From positions 1 to 40,671 of the forward strand of contig JAKSVV010000003.1 in the NCBI GenBank assembly GCA_024407775.1: DNA of 40,671 bases, written 5' to 3'. The position numbers and the translations under genes are program-made. The notes beneath the pieces were generated by a model. The model worked only from the letters and a program-made list of their open reading frames with translations. It was not told where the DNA came from and searched no databases. Of this stretch, positions 26,801-33,952 are shown piece by piece (position 1 is the stretch's first letter; every line of letters starts with the position of its first letter). This DNA comes from Clostridia bacterium (lineage in GTDB: Bacteria > Bacillota > Clostridia > Lachnospirales > JAKSVV01).

Positions 26801-28004
26801 TATCTAGATATACTTTAGATCCATTAAAGTGAATGTATTCTGATGCTACATGTTTACTATTATATGTATAGTCCGGTCTTACTGATAATAATGTTCCTCC
26901 GTTATCAACTGTATCGATACGGAAATCACCCATTATTTCATTACACTTTGTAAGTGCTCCAACGGATAATTTTTCTACATCACTATTATCTGGTGTATAT
27001 TTAAATGTGAATTTTGTATCACCTTTAGTTGGACCACAATCTACAAATATTGAGTTATCACTTTCGTCATAAGAATCTTCTTTATACCACCATACATAGT
27101 TTTCTGGTGTTGGTGCTTCTTCTCTTTTATAGACTGTCTTTAATGTCTTTAAATAGTTACCAACGCTTGTTCCTTTTTCCATTTCCATGTTCATGGCTAT
27201 AAGTATATTTATATCACTATTTAAAAATGATCCTAAATCTCCTTCCATGCCTGAACCATCAGTTGGTTTAATACCCATATCTTCTTTAGCATATTGATAT
27301 CTAAATGGTGTATAAACATTAGGCATTAAAGGGCTTGGACTTATACATGCTCTTTGGTCAAATAATTTTTTAAAGTCTACATTAAGTTTTTCTCTATCAT
27401 AAAGCCATATGTAATTTGAGTAGGTATCATCTTTTGTACCGTCTTTACCACTAAAGTTTGCTTGATACCATATGTATCTTCTATCACCGTTTTCTTTAAC
27501 ATATATTTCTCCAATGTTATCAAAAATAGCAAATAATATTGATTTATGTATTTTTCTATTCGAACTTCCTTCGTTAATACATGCTAAATATGATAGATAG
27601 TTATAAATTGTTTGGTTAGATCCAATGGACATATCGCCTGCTGCGTAGTCTTTTGGATACTTAGCATTAACTGGCTGCCCTGCTATCATACCAAATACTA
27701 ATGGTACATTACAGAATCCTGTTAATTCTCTATCTTCAAATTTATAACGACTCATTAAGTTTACTGGTTTTTCAGTATCTTCTGTTACATAAAGAACTAA
27801 CTTAGAACTTGGAAGTGTTTCTGGCGTTCCATTTGTTGTTGAAGGAAGCGTTCCTCCAGGTCCAGAGAAGGTATATCTATATGTAATTATCTCAGCATCT
27901 GCCTTATTTGGCATTATAAATAAAAAAGAAAGGGCGCAAAAAACAAACCACACAAGTGCAGCTATCTTCTTTATTGCGTATCCTTCCTTCTTTATACTAC
28001 TCAT
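23805..28004 (-). CDS. Giant VirB6/TrbL-like protein with secreted N-terminal domain, first of four paralogues
   Basis: The protein has 1399 residues. A signal peptide ends near KADA (about 37). The extracytoplasmic domain spans about 38-675. The pilin-like hairpin (about 680-760) has loop SQDPEKRVLVKIRIKNILLG. The VirB6 core (about 780-1030) has LMPYAFRLLLLLVNSIVLL, LWAGELVSNAFTQVSYAVVF and FIKDSLQGF. The tail (1030-1399) starts with the shared NFADKNKVSK segment, is helical, and ends in a Pro/Ser/Lys-rich low-complexity stretch. AAGAGG precedes the ATG. It directly follows virB4 after a 165-base spacer; VirB4 then VirB6 is the usual order in such loci. Sequence similarity among the four paralogues is clear in the hairpin and core and weak in the ectodomains. 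Confidence 0.82.
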   Translation of the reverse strand: MSSIKKEGYAIKKIAALVWFVFCALSFLFIMPNKADAEIITYRYTFSGPGGTLPSTTNGTPETLPSSKLVLYVTEDTEKPVNLMSRYKFEDRELTGFCNVPLVFGMIAGQPVNAKYPKDYAAGDMSIGSNQTIYNYLSYLACINEGSSNRKIHKSILFAIFDNIGEIYVKENGDRRYIWYQANFSGKDGTKDDTYSNYIWLYDREKLNVDFKKLFDQRACISPSPLMPNVYTPFRYQYAKEDMGIKPTDGSGMEGDLGSFLNSDINILIAMNMEMEKGTSVGNYLKTLKTVYKREEAPTPENYVWWYKEDSYDESDNSIFVDCGPTKGDTKFTFKYTPDNSDVEKLSVGALTKCNEIMGDFRIDTVDNGGTLLSVRPDYTYNSKHVASEYIHFNGSKVYLDKPFHVAVDSMSYESTTSAYVRVAKFSEESELHDPLYGQLVVSIPCKELDKIIEDITGEELQTGDIVYKYNNGYTFEYNKTKHTISFYKTDDPSYVGMNMKFSDFYSVYFDYPTNRQYGLSLLADPRGKYETYFIKADQLVNNDAQYRFNTLRGTKENIDQDGNVFDFSWSQSARLKAMLYGLIKDADRECYLAVYDLHGISSTARGQTKDFTVNKEDVSLIAEIPIRDWLIIEYKTAVEKMKDDVELEKRTGTLGNINSNEAMRVELKDFLERIASYLKPIFMFLVFFSLVLAAIYAVSDSQDPEKRVLVKIRIKNILLGVIAFSLIFLIIGVVSFFFDKAASDLNQAEEAITYDISGSYDEDETWLIKLLTKIFECYGSAVEWFISFVGSRLLQIEERELNIGHAVFAVEEAGGINLYPYTEYEWAIYMYGYKLLSSIAICLMALSIVKTAVTTIFYAGNIEKQIGVKQDYYRIVVAVLCIILMPYAFRLLLLLVNSIVLLIPANESALDLTFEGYGLLGGICRATYATLALKVYLALAVRKIMMTFMLVATPVIFGIWTFSDRFRSFDLWAGELVSNAFTQVSYAVVFFFLLVVVSTESNPIAILILLGMVLQLSDFIKDSLQGFLTKSGGIDESSVAMNALNTVKSVGKTGLNYANRAKTNTGRFMVNAANFADKNKVSKGAFNLATAGGIISGDYRRALLSGNFGAIRTKKDLAMARRKLVGDEARTKRGQAAEYLQRLDLNDKDIKELYDKYELGTLTKEDIDKLSHGSGKNFDYLRDYIATNDEANSLQKAYEKLETTVNSTGGLLSSMQDAATNKVVDDYVSRFGNSQVSNVYNEMKEDYNKNIEDLKASYEEFSKGDLPDDIKAQKQEHIENVINDIVHEGIALSQLAVDVDLDISDLNIAGNTKDALHIMSNGLGNYDFGNVEKMDKIEQNISKLGETMRETRTLDESSLPDRSPESGPAPEPRKKDGSTTAAASSKSDSDKAPEPKKE

Positions 28005-28169
28005 ATCTTTGCCTCTTTAATTATACATAAATTTACCCAATTTACTCAATATAATTATAAATATATTGCGCGATCTAAGGTGTATATTAAGTTAGCGAGT
28101 GTCTAACAATAATTATACTCCTCAAATTCTAATTTTTTCCTTAATTTTCCATAAATATTAACTTTTTTT

Positions 28170-29984
28170 CTATGTTCTAATGTAATCCCATTCAAAGTCA
28201 AATGGTGTAATTTGCATAAGTGTTGTATCTGTATCTGTTAATAAAATTCCTTGTCCTGGTGTAAAGTTACTCATCATTTCACGACAGTTACTTGATAGTA
28301 ATAAGTAATCAGCAACTTGTCTTGCTACCGCTGGGTCTTGTTTCATTACGAATTTAGTAGCACATTGGTTGATAACTGCTTTACCTGAATCATTAGCTAA
28401 GAATTCATTAATCATTTGAGATGCTATTACTAAACTGATTCTATATTTTCTTCCTCTACGAGCGATTTCTTCAAGGAATGTTGCAGCGTGTGGATAACGT
28501 GCGAATAACCATCCTTCATCGATAACAACCCTCTTTTTAAAGTTCTTATATTGCCAGTTACTAAACTTTGACCATATCCATGAAAGGATATTAACTGTCG
28601 CAAAGAATTTCATGAATTCATCAGTTAAGTTCTTTAAGTTAATACCAATTAATCTTGATCCTACATCGATTTCTGTTTGTCCATCGAACATTGATAATGA
28701 GTTTCCTTCTGTTAAGATCTTGATGATTTCACTAAGTTCTTCTGTCCATTCAATTTGAGATAGTTCATCTTGAAGTTCTGATAGAGTAGGCATGTCTTTT
28801 TTAACACGTCCTGTATAGAATTGTCCATCGATTTCTTCATGAGCTTCTCTATATAGTGATCTTGGATCTTTTGTGATACCACGTTTTGCGTAAAGTGATT
28901 TTACGATTTCTTCAACAGTAGTAATTTCTCTACCATGAAGTGGTTCTTCTCTGAACTTTTCACAGAACATTGATACCATTTCTCTTATTTCAGATAACTT
29001 ACCGTAAATATTAATTATTTGTTCACGTCCGTCATCTTCAACGTCTAATTCAAATGGATTTAAACCTGAGAATTCCCCAGATTTAATTTCCATGTATTGT
29101 CCTCCTAAGTATCTAACTAGTCCTTCATATTCGTTTTCAGGGTCTAGTACTATTACCCATTCACCGGCTGCTACACCACGGGCTAACATAGTTTTCATAG
29201 TAACAGATTTACCTGCCCCAGCCATACCGAATATAGCCATCATAGGGTTAGTTAGTAATGGTGGTCCAATGAAGTTATCGAAGAATATTGGTGAACCAGT
29301 ATATAAGTTGTTACCAAGGAATATTCCTCCTTCATGGCTCATTTCAGTATTACCTATTGGGATAACTGATGCGATAGCTCCTGTTGTAACGTTACGCATG
29401 TTATACATATACTTTATGTTTTCAATAGGTAATGTACTTATAAATGCTTTATCTTGTTCATAGATACATACTCTTGCTCTCATTGATTTACGAGCACATA
29501 TATCTTGTAACCAGTTTGTTTTTTCATTTAATTCTTCAATTGTACTTCCCCATAGGGTAATTAAAATTTGTAAGTTGGCCATACGGTCATTGTTTGTTTG
29601 AATCATTTGTCTCATTGATTCAAGGTCACTAACAGCTTGTCTTAATCCGTAATCAGCTATACCTGTTCTTTTTTCTTGTAAGATTCTGTTTGATTCAATT
29701 GTTGCTAGCTTACTTGTTATGATACGAATAACGTCACTGTTTTTAATGTGGTCAACGAATACTGAAATATTAATATCATTGATTTCAAATAAGTCATTTA
29801 AAAATCCTAAATACATTGTGTTAGGATATAAACTAATAACACACACTCTCGCATATTTATCTGCTCCTAGATAAATATAGTCTTTCCCATTTTCAAATAC
29901 ATCTGGTAATACTGCATCGAATTCTGTTTTACTTGTTAACATTGTGCTATTAATATAATCTAAATCAGAAACTTTCTTAGCCAT
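28170..29984 (-). CDS. virB4: VirB4-family T4SS ATPase
   Basis: VirB4 is the cytoplasmic ATPase that powers pilus and channel assembly in type IV secretion. The 604 residues have a VirB4-type N-terminal region (about 1-240) and a RecA-like motor domain. Walker A is GMAGAGKS (253-260), followed by VLDPENEYEGL (279-289) and SGLNPFEL (306-313). Walker B is RVVIDEGWLF (485-494), with RRGRKYRISLVIASQ (509-523) after it. It is compact compared with proteobacterial VirB4 (about 800 residues), as often in Gram-positive systems. The start overlaps the end of the preceding gene by 8 bases (ATGGCTAA) and is preceded by AGGAGG, so translation is coupled. No VirB11, VirD4 or relaxase gene is in the window. 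Confidence 0.95.
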   Translation of the reverse strand: MAKKVSDLDYINSTMLTSKTEFDAVLPDVFENGKDYIYLGADKYARVCVISLYPNTMYLGFLNDLFEINDINISVFVDHIKNSDVIRIITSKLATIESNRILQEKRTGIADYGLRQAVSDLESMRQMIQTNNDRMANLQILITLWGSTIEELNEKTNWLQDICARKSMRARVCIYEQDKAFISTLPIENIKYMYNMRNVTTGAIASVIPIGNTEMSHEGGIFLGNNLYTGSPIFFDNFIGPPLLTNPMMAIFGMAGAGKSVTMKTMLARGVAAGEWVIVLDPENEYEGLVRYLGGQYMEIKSGEFSGLNPFELDVEDDGREQIINIYGKLSEIREMVSMFCEKFREEPLHGREITTVEEIVKSLYAKRGITKDPRSLYREAHEEIDGQFYTGRVKKDMPTLSELQDELSQIEWTEELSEIIKILTEGNSLSMFDGQTEIDVGSRLIGINLKNLTDEFMKFFATVNILSWIWSKFSNWQYKNFKKRVVIDEGWLFARYPHAATFLEEIARRGRKYRISLVIASQMINEFLANDSGKAVINQCATKFVMKQDPAVARQVADYLLLSSNCREMMSNFTPGQGILLTDTDTTLMQITPFDFEWDYIRT

Positions 29985-30795
29985 TATTACCTCCTATTGT
30001 TCTTTCTTGGAAAGTCATCTCTCCTGTTGTGTATCTACTTTGGAATGCTTGTTCTCCCATAAGTTTTTCTATTGGAATATTATCTCCTCTGTTTAGTAAG
30101 TCACAAAGAAGTTGAAGAACTTTATCTTTTTCTAAAAGTTCTGTTTTAATCTTTGCTGTTGTGAATCCTTTTACTACTGTTTCTATTCTTGCTGATAGTT
30201 CGTTTTGAGCACGCTTATCTTCATAGATTCCTGATACCCCAACTACACAGTAGTTTTTGATTTCGTTAATCTTTCTATTTTGTTCGATACTAAGTAATTG
30301 TTCATAAAGCATTGCACTATATTGTTTTAAGTTTGCACTTACTTTTGGATCTGAACTGTTAATAGTATCTAAGATTTTTTGTGATGATTTTCTTGTTTCA
30401 ATTTTTCTTGTTGTTGTGAAGAATTGAACTGGGAAGTTTAATGATAACGCAATGTTAAGTAATGCGTTTTCAAATACATGTTGTTCATCTTCATTCAGCA
30501 AGTAAATATCCGGAGTACTTATTGAGAATACTACACGTAATCCGTTATTTCTCTTTAAATGTATAATACTGTTTTCATCTATTTCTTGTATATTTAATAA
30601 ATCTTGTAATTTACTTTGGTCTATTAATGATTTTTCATCTATAACTCTTCCTGCTTGAGTATTTGCATCTATGTTTGCTTGAGAATTACTCTTTCCCCCA
30701 AACATACCTTTATCTTTCATTATGATTAGTGCGAATACTACAGCAGCTAATATTGTCATAACTAAAAATATATTAAAAATTACATCTCCACCCAT
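29977..30795 (-). CDS. Membrane-anchored TraC-like protein between PrgI and VirB4
   Basis: The 272-residue protein has one N-terminal membrane helix (about 6-27) and a cytoplasmic domain. Residues about 80-175 (NGLRVVFSISTPDIYLL, NALLNIALSLNFPVQFF, TTTRKIETR) resemble the N-terminal domain of TraC/VirB4-type proteins, but no Walker motif is present. A small TraC-like protein at this position is known in PrgI-VirB4 loci of Gram-positive and Patescibacteria genomes (from memory). It may help dock VirB4 at the membrane. AGGAGG overlaps the stop codon of prgI upstream, and its own 3' end overlaps virB4 by 8 bases, so the three genes are tightly coupled. Confidence 0.7.
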   Translation of the reverse strand: MGGDVIFNIFLVMTILAAVVFALIIMKDKGMFGGKSNSQANIDANTQAGRVIDEKSLIDQSKLQDLLNIQEIDENSIIHLKRNNGLRVVFSISTPDIYLLNEDEQHVFENALLNIALSLNFPVQFFTTTRKIETRKSSQKILDTINSSDPKVSANLKQYSAMLYEQLLSIEQNRKINEIKNYCVVGVSGIYEDKRAQNELSARIETVVKGFTTAKIKTELLEKDKVLQLLCDLLNRGDNIPIEKLMGEQAFQSRYTTGEMTFQERTIGGNNG

Positions 30796-30804
30796 CTTTG
30801 CCTC

Positions 30805-31131
30805 CTACATCTTTCTATCTGTATATTTAATAACTCTTGGTTTACTCTTCCAAGTGAACAACTTTATTAGATATTTATCTGAATCCATTTCTTCTAGTTG
30901 GAAGAACGCAAGGAATATTCCTGCTGAAACAAATACTAGTGAAATGATAATTCTAATTGCTAGACTAAGTACGTTTATGTCTTCACCCTTCATATAGTTT
31001 TTATTAATAAGCAATAAATATATAGCTACGAAACTACCTGCAAGTAACCATACAAATTGTCTTAATGAAATGTAACCACCGATAATTTTATCTTCAGTAT
31101 GCATATCGAATGGTATGTGAAAATTTCTCAT
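30805..31131 (-). CDS. PrgI family T4SS membrane protein
   Basis: The protein has 108 residues from ATG 31131. An in-frame TTG at 31149 lies upstream, but GGGAGGAG (within 31141-31149) is the ribosome binding site for the ATG, so the short form is chosen. The family start is visible: FHIPFDMHTEDKIIGG followed by YISLRQFVWLLAG. Two membrane helices (about 28-45 and 58-80) and a short polar C-terminus follow. PrgI proteins are VirB3-like inner-membrane partners of VirB4 in Gram-positive conjugation systems. It heads the PrgI-TraC-VirB4 block, with a candidate promoter just upstream. Confidence 0.88.
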   Translation of the reverse strand: MRNFHIPFDMHTEDKIIGGYISLRQFVWLLAGSFVAIYLLLINKNYMKGEDINVLSLAIRIIISLVFVSAGIFLAFFQLEEMDSDKYLIKLFTWKSKPRVIKYTDRKM

Positions 31132-31160
31132 AATAAACACTCCTCCCAATATATAGTTCT

Positions 31161-31188
31161 ATTCTAATATAAATAAAAATATATGCAA
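31161..31188 (-). promoter_or_regulatory. Candidate promoter of the prgI-virB4-virB6 operon
   Basis: On the minus strand TTGCAT (31183-31188), a 16-base spacer and TAGAAT (31161-31166) place a start near 31154, about 23 bases before the PrgI ATG. A terminator lies between this site and the pilin gene, which supports a separate transcript. Confidence 0.45.
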
Positions 31189-31201
31189 TAAAATTTTGCA
31201 A

Positions 31202-31249
31202 AAAAGTATAGAAATTTACTAGAAAAATCCTAGATTTTCCATACTTTTT
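31202..31249. other. Imperfect hairpin upstream of prgI
   Basis: AAAAGTAT and ATACTTTT arms (outer 8 bp) continue with GAAA/TTTC, with a small inner CTAG/CTAG helix. It lies upstream of the prgI promoter. It may be a second terminator for the pilin transcript or a regulatory element. No known riboswitch motif is seen. Confidence 0.35.
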
Positions 31250-31323
31250 ATATCTATAATTTTATTGATAAAAAATGAGCGTTTTTTTAAATAAATTTTT
31301 ATATTTTTATTTAAATTTTTGCA

Positions 31324-31357
31324 TTAAAAAAACGTCTAAAAATTAGACGTTTTTTAT
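31324..31357 (-). terminator. Terminator downstream of the pilin gene
   Basis: The arms AACGTCTAA and TTAGACGTT pair around a short AAA loop, with an A-run and T-run on the two sides. It lies about 60 bases past the stop of the pilin gene. It splits the T4SS locus into an upstream pilin unit and a downstream PrgI-to-end unit, with read-through possible. Confidence 0.75.
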
Positions 31358-31413
31358 GTTTATTTTTTATTAAATTTTTAATATTATTTTCTCTACTTTT
31401 TATATTTTACTTA

Positions 31414-31776
31414 TTAAAAATCTTCAGCAAGTCCCATAATAAATTCATATATTAAACCAGCACAGCCAAGGATAAATGCACCTACTGCAATAGGTACTAA
31501 TCCCATCATTAAGCCTGATCTTTCATCTGGTCTATTTCTCTTTATTATGATATTTACTCCTAAACATACTATTGAAATAAACATTAATACTGCTGATATT
31601 GGTTTTACTAAATCTTCAATATCTGGTTTAATTTTTTCAAAAGCTTCACCTAATTTTGCTGGATCACCTGGATCTGAAATATCTGATGCATAGCTTTTTG
31701 TATTTAATATAAATGTTAATGCTAACATTTCTAAGTATGTCATTTTATTTTTTAATATATCTAATAGTCTCTTCAC
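31414..31776 (-). CDS. VirB2/TrbC-like pilin candidate
   Basis: The 120-residue protein starts at GTG 31776 with AAGGAG seven bases upstream. The long leader peptide ends at KSYAS (about 31), as in VirB2/TrbC pilins. A short charged segment follows, then two membrane helices (about 59-79 and 88-113) joined by the basic loop KRNRPDERSG. This two-helix hairpin is the pilin fold of type IV secretion systems. The same design appears inside each of the four VirB6-like proteins downstream. The size and position just before PrgI fit the pilin subunit. The start codon GTG and a nearby terminator allow expression to differ from the rest of the system. Confidence 0.75.
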   Translation of the reverse strand: MKRLLDILKNKMTYLEMLALTFILNTKSYASDISDPGDPAKLGEAFEKIKPDIEDLVKPISAVLMFISIVCLGVNIIIKRNRPDERSGLMMGLVPIAVGAFILGCAGLIYEFIMGLAEDF

Positions 31777-31822
31777 AATTATTCTCCTTCTTTGTTTTTA
31801 GCATATTCTATCACAAGTTATA

Positions 31823-32881
31823 TTAGTTTTCAAGAGTAAATCCTGCTGCTGTATATTGATTAAAGTTAAAGAAATTTCCTTTAACATTTAATACAGAATC
31901 TTCTCTATATATTACTAAGAATGTTATTCCTGTAAAGAAGTTAAAATCTTGTTTTACATTTTTCATTTCTTTTTGTCTTGCACTTTGTGGGTTAATGAAA
32001 TCCATCATAACTCCACCAGTGTAGTATGATATTTCTTTATTTAATGTGTCTATAATACATTGGTTTTTATCATATGTTGTAAGTACTCTATCCGCTGGAT
32101 TTATGAAGTTTGTTTCAACATTTGTTACTAATGTATCTGTTGCTTTATCATATTTTTTTGGTGAATGTAAATTTGAATCTGTTATTAACTGAGTAATATT
32201 TCTCCATGATGATGTATCACCAACTCTTCTTATTTTATCATTTAATGTGTTTATATAATAATATCCTCTTTGTGCTGTTGTTCCTTCACCTAGAGTTAAT
32301 ATTAAGTTTTCATCTTTACCATAAGTTATTACACCATTTTCATCTTCAGATTTATGTACATCTCTGAATGTAAAATATTTTGGTACTGATACATATTGTT
32401 CACGTTGTCCACTAAAGTAATCATCATAAGCTTGTGATGTACTAAAGTAATATTCACTCTTTAATTTTTTTGTATTAGCATCATCTGTATCTAATGTTGT
32501 TCCTGTTTCTGAATATGGTTTATTCCATACGACATATCTATCTGGATAGATAATCATTTCACAAACAATATTATTTCTTATTCTTGCAAATTGTTCTACG
32601 TTATTTATATTTTGGAATAATAGATCATCAAATTCTGTGAAGACTTTTGCTTCATCAAGTCTAACTCTCATGATTGGGTCATCACTATATGCATAACCTT
32701 GAGCAATTTCTTCAAGAGCGTAGTCACTATTTTCTACACCATCTTGTAAGCACTTAGTTGATAAGTACATTGCTTCATTTATTTTTTGTCTATTTGCGTG
32801 TAACATTCCCATAAATAAGGCAGGCATAAATACAAATACTACAAGCATTATCATGATAATTGATGTTGCACTTTGTTCCAT
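31823..32881 (-). CDS. Anchored extracytoplasmic protein, pseudopilin-like
   Basis: The 352-residue protein is not recognised. Residues 7-26 (SIIMIMLVVFVFMPALFMGM) form one N-terminal membrane helix preceded by only a few residues, as in TadE/pseudopilin-like proteins or DUF4320-type proteins found beside Gram-positive conjugation genes. The rest is a soluble, probably extracellular domain with many Tyr and Asn residues, ending in a hydrophobic/aromatic stretch. GGGAGGG precedes the ATG by six bases. It lies 16 bases after the 308-aa gene and 46 bases before the pilin gene, so all three form one transcript. A role as minor pilus component is inferred only from architecture and context. Confidence 0.55.
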   Translation of the reverse strand: MEQSATSIIMIMLVVFVFMPALFMGMLHANRQKINEAMYLSTKCLQDGVENSDYALEEIAQGYAYSDDPIMRVRLDEAKVFTEFDDLLFQNINNVEQFARIRNNIVCEMIIYPDRYVVWNKPYSETGTTLDTDDANTKKLKSEYYFSTSQAYDDYFSGQREQYVSVPKYFTFRDVHKSEDENGVITYGKDENLILTLGEGTTAQRGYYYINTLNDKIRRVGDTSSWRNITQLITDSNLHSPKKYDKATDTLVTNVETNFINPADRVLTTYDKNQCIIDTLNKEISYYTGGVMMDFINPQSARQKEMKNVKQDFNFFTGITFLVIYREDSVLNVKGNFFNFNQYTAAGFTLEN

Positions 32882-32897
32882 AATTACCCTCCCTTAA

Positions 32898-33824
32898 TTA
32901 TTCTGTTGTTTGATAATAACTAATTGTATCACCAGCGTCTTCGACACCTATGATTCCGGCATCATCCCATACTCTGTAATAGTTAACTGTTGCAAAGATA
33001 TGATATGTACCTACTGTATGAGTTCCACCAGTATTATTTGTTGCTTTAAATTCAGGTAACTCGTCATTATAACTTTGTGCTGGTGTTTCACCAGATTTTC
33101 CGTTAAAGACTCTTCCTGGAGCATTATCTTGTGTACTCATTTCTGTTATTAAACATACTTTATATGGTCTTGTAGGATCATTTATGTCGTTAATTACTTC
33201 ATAACCATTTACTAATTTATTTGCATCACGTCCTATCATTGATGTCTTTAATGATTTAATTCTAAAATCAACATAGTTATCTAACATACCCATGAATGGA
33301 GTAGTAATTAATTTACCATAAAGAGTTTGATTTTGGTCTTCTAGATAAATTGTAATTTGGTCTCCTTTATACATAGGTTTTGGATGTCTATCATTTGTTG
33401 TAATAATTCCCTTAGGGTCTATTGATTTACATCTTTCAATATACTCTGCTTCTGTTTCATGTTCATCAACAGCTGTTCCATCAGAATTATATCCCATTCC
33501 TCTAATAGGGAATGTTAAATTTTGAGCATTGATTACATCCTTAACAAAACTTGTTTCAAATACTCCAGCTGATTTCTTTTGTTGATATTTAATTGTTAAT
33601 TCATAGTTACAATCTTCACCAGCATAAGAATATATTTTTTCTTTTAAGTTGTTATAGATATCAACATTAAAAACACCTTGAGTTGATACAGTATCAACTG
33701 TTGAGTAGTTAATGTTATTAACATTTTCTTTTATACCTTCATGTAAGAAGTAAAAAGAAATTAGTAATAATAAATATGTTATGAATAAAATATTTATTAT
33801 TGTGTTAAGTAATTTTCCGTACAT
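32898..33824 (-). CDS. Anchored extracytoplasmic protein, first gene of the pilin transcript
   Basis: The 308-residue protein is not recognised. Residues about 7-26 (NTIINILFITYLLLLISFYF) form one membrane helix close to the N-terminus. The rest is polar and extracytoplasmic, with an aromatic C-terminal segment (TYHIFATVNYYRVWDD). It has the same layout as the 352-aa protein next to it and may be its partner. GAGAGGAAAA precedes the ATG. It follows an extended -10 promoter and a leader that contains a G+T7 repeat. It is likely a structural part of the surface apparatus. Confidence 0.55.
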   Translation of the reverse strand: MYGKLLNTIINILFITYLLLLISFYFLHEGIKENVNNINYSTVDTVSTQGVFNVDIYNNLKEKIYSYAGEDCNYELTIKYQQKKSAGVFETSFVKDVINAQNLTFPIRGMGYNSDGTAVDEHETEAEYIERCKSIDPKGIITTNDRHPKPMYKGDQITIYLEDQNQTLYGKLITTPFMGMLDNYVDFRIKSLKTSMIGRDANKLVNGYEVINDINDPTRPYKVCLITEMSTQDNAPGRVFNGKSGETPAQSYNDELPEFKATNNTGGTHTVGTYHIFATVNYYRVWDDAGIIGVEDAGDTISYYQTTE

Positions 33825-33866
33825 AACTTTTCCTCTCTAATTTTTTTATTTATAAATTTATTTATT

Positions 33867-33905
33867 GTTTTTTTGTTTTTTTGTTTTTTTGTTTTTTGTT
33901 TTTTT
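33867..33905. repeat. Tandem G+T7 octamer repeat in the leader of the T4SS pilin transcript
   Basis: Five consecutive units read GTTTTTTT x3 (33867-33890), one GTTTTTT (33891-33897) and GTTTTTTT (33898-33905). On the transcribed strand the leader therefore reads repeated A7C. It lies between the promoter at 33934-33942 and the ATG at 33824. Such repeats can change length by slippage and could alter translation or transcription of the operon. Confidence 0.8.
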
Positions 33906-33933
33906 ATTTTTCGTTTTCAAATTACTAATATCT

Positions 33934-33942
33934 ATTATACCA
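33934..33942 (-). promoter_or_regulatory. Extended -10 promoter of the pilin transcript
   Basis: On the minus strand the sequence is TGGTATAAT, an extended -10 element (TG-N-TATAAT), 11 bases after the amidase stop codon. No convincing -35 box is seen. The start would be near 33927, giving a leader of about 100 bases that holds the A7C repeat. Confidence 0.5.
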
Positions 33943-33952
33943 AATATTTTTA

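Noticed and set aside
28020-28049. Promoter-like TTGAGT-N18-TATAAT before the first VirB6-like gene (minus strand)
   Set aside because: The predicted transcript start (near 28013) would fall inside the ribosome binding site AAGAGG, so the message would lack it. It is probably chance in AT-rich sequence.
28050-28169. Hairpin GTTAG/CTAAC between virB4 and the first virB6-like gene as a terminator
   Set aside because: It has only a 5-bp stem and no T-run on the transcribed strand.
33841-33910. CRISPR-like short repeat array
   Set aside because: The G+T7 units are simple-sequence repeats with no spacers, and there is no cas gene in the window.
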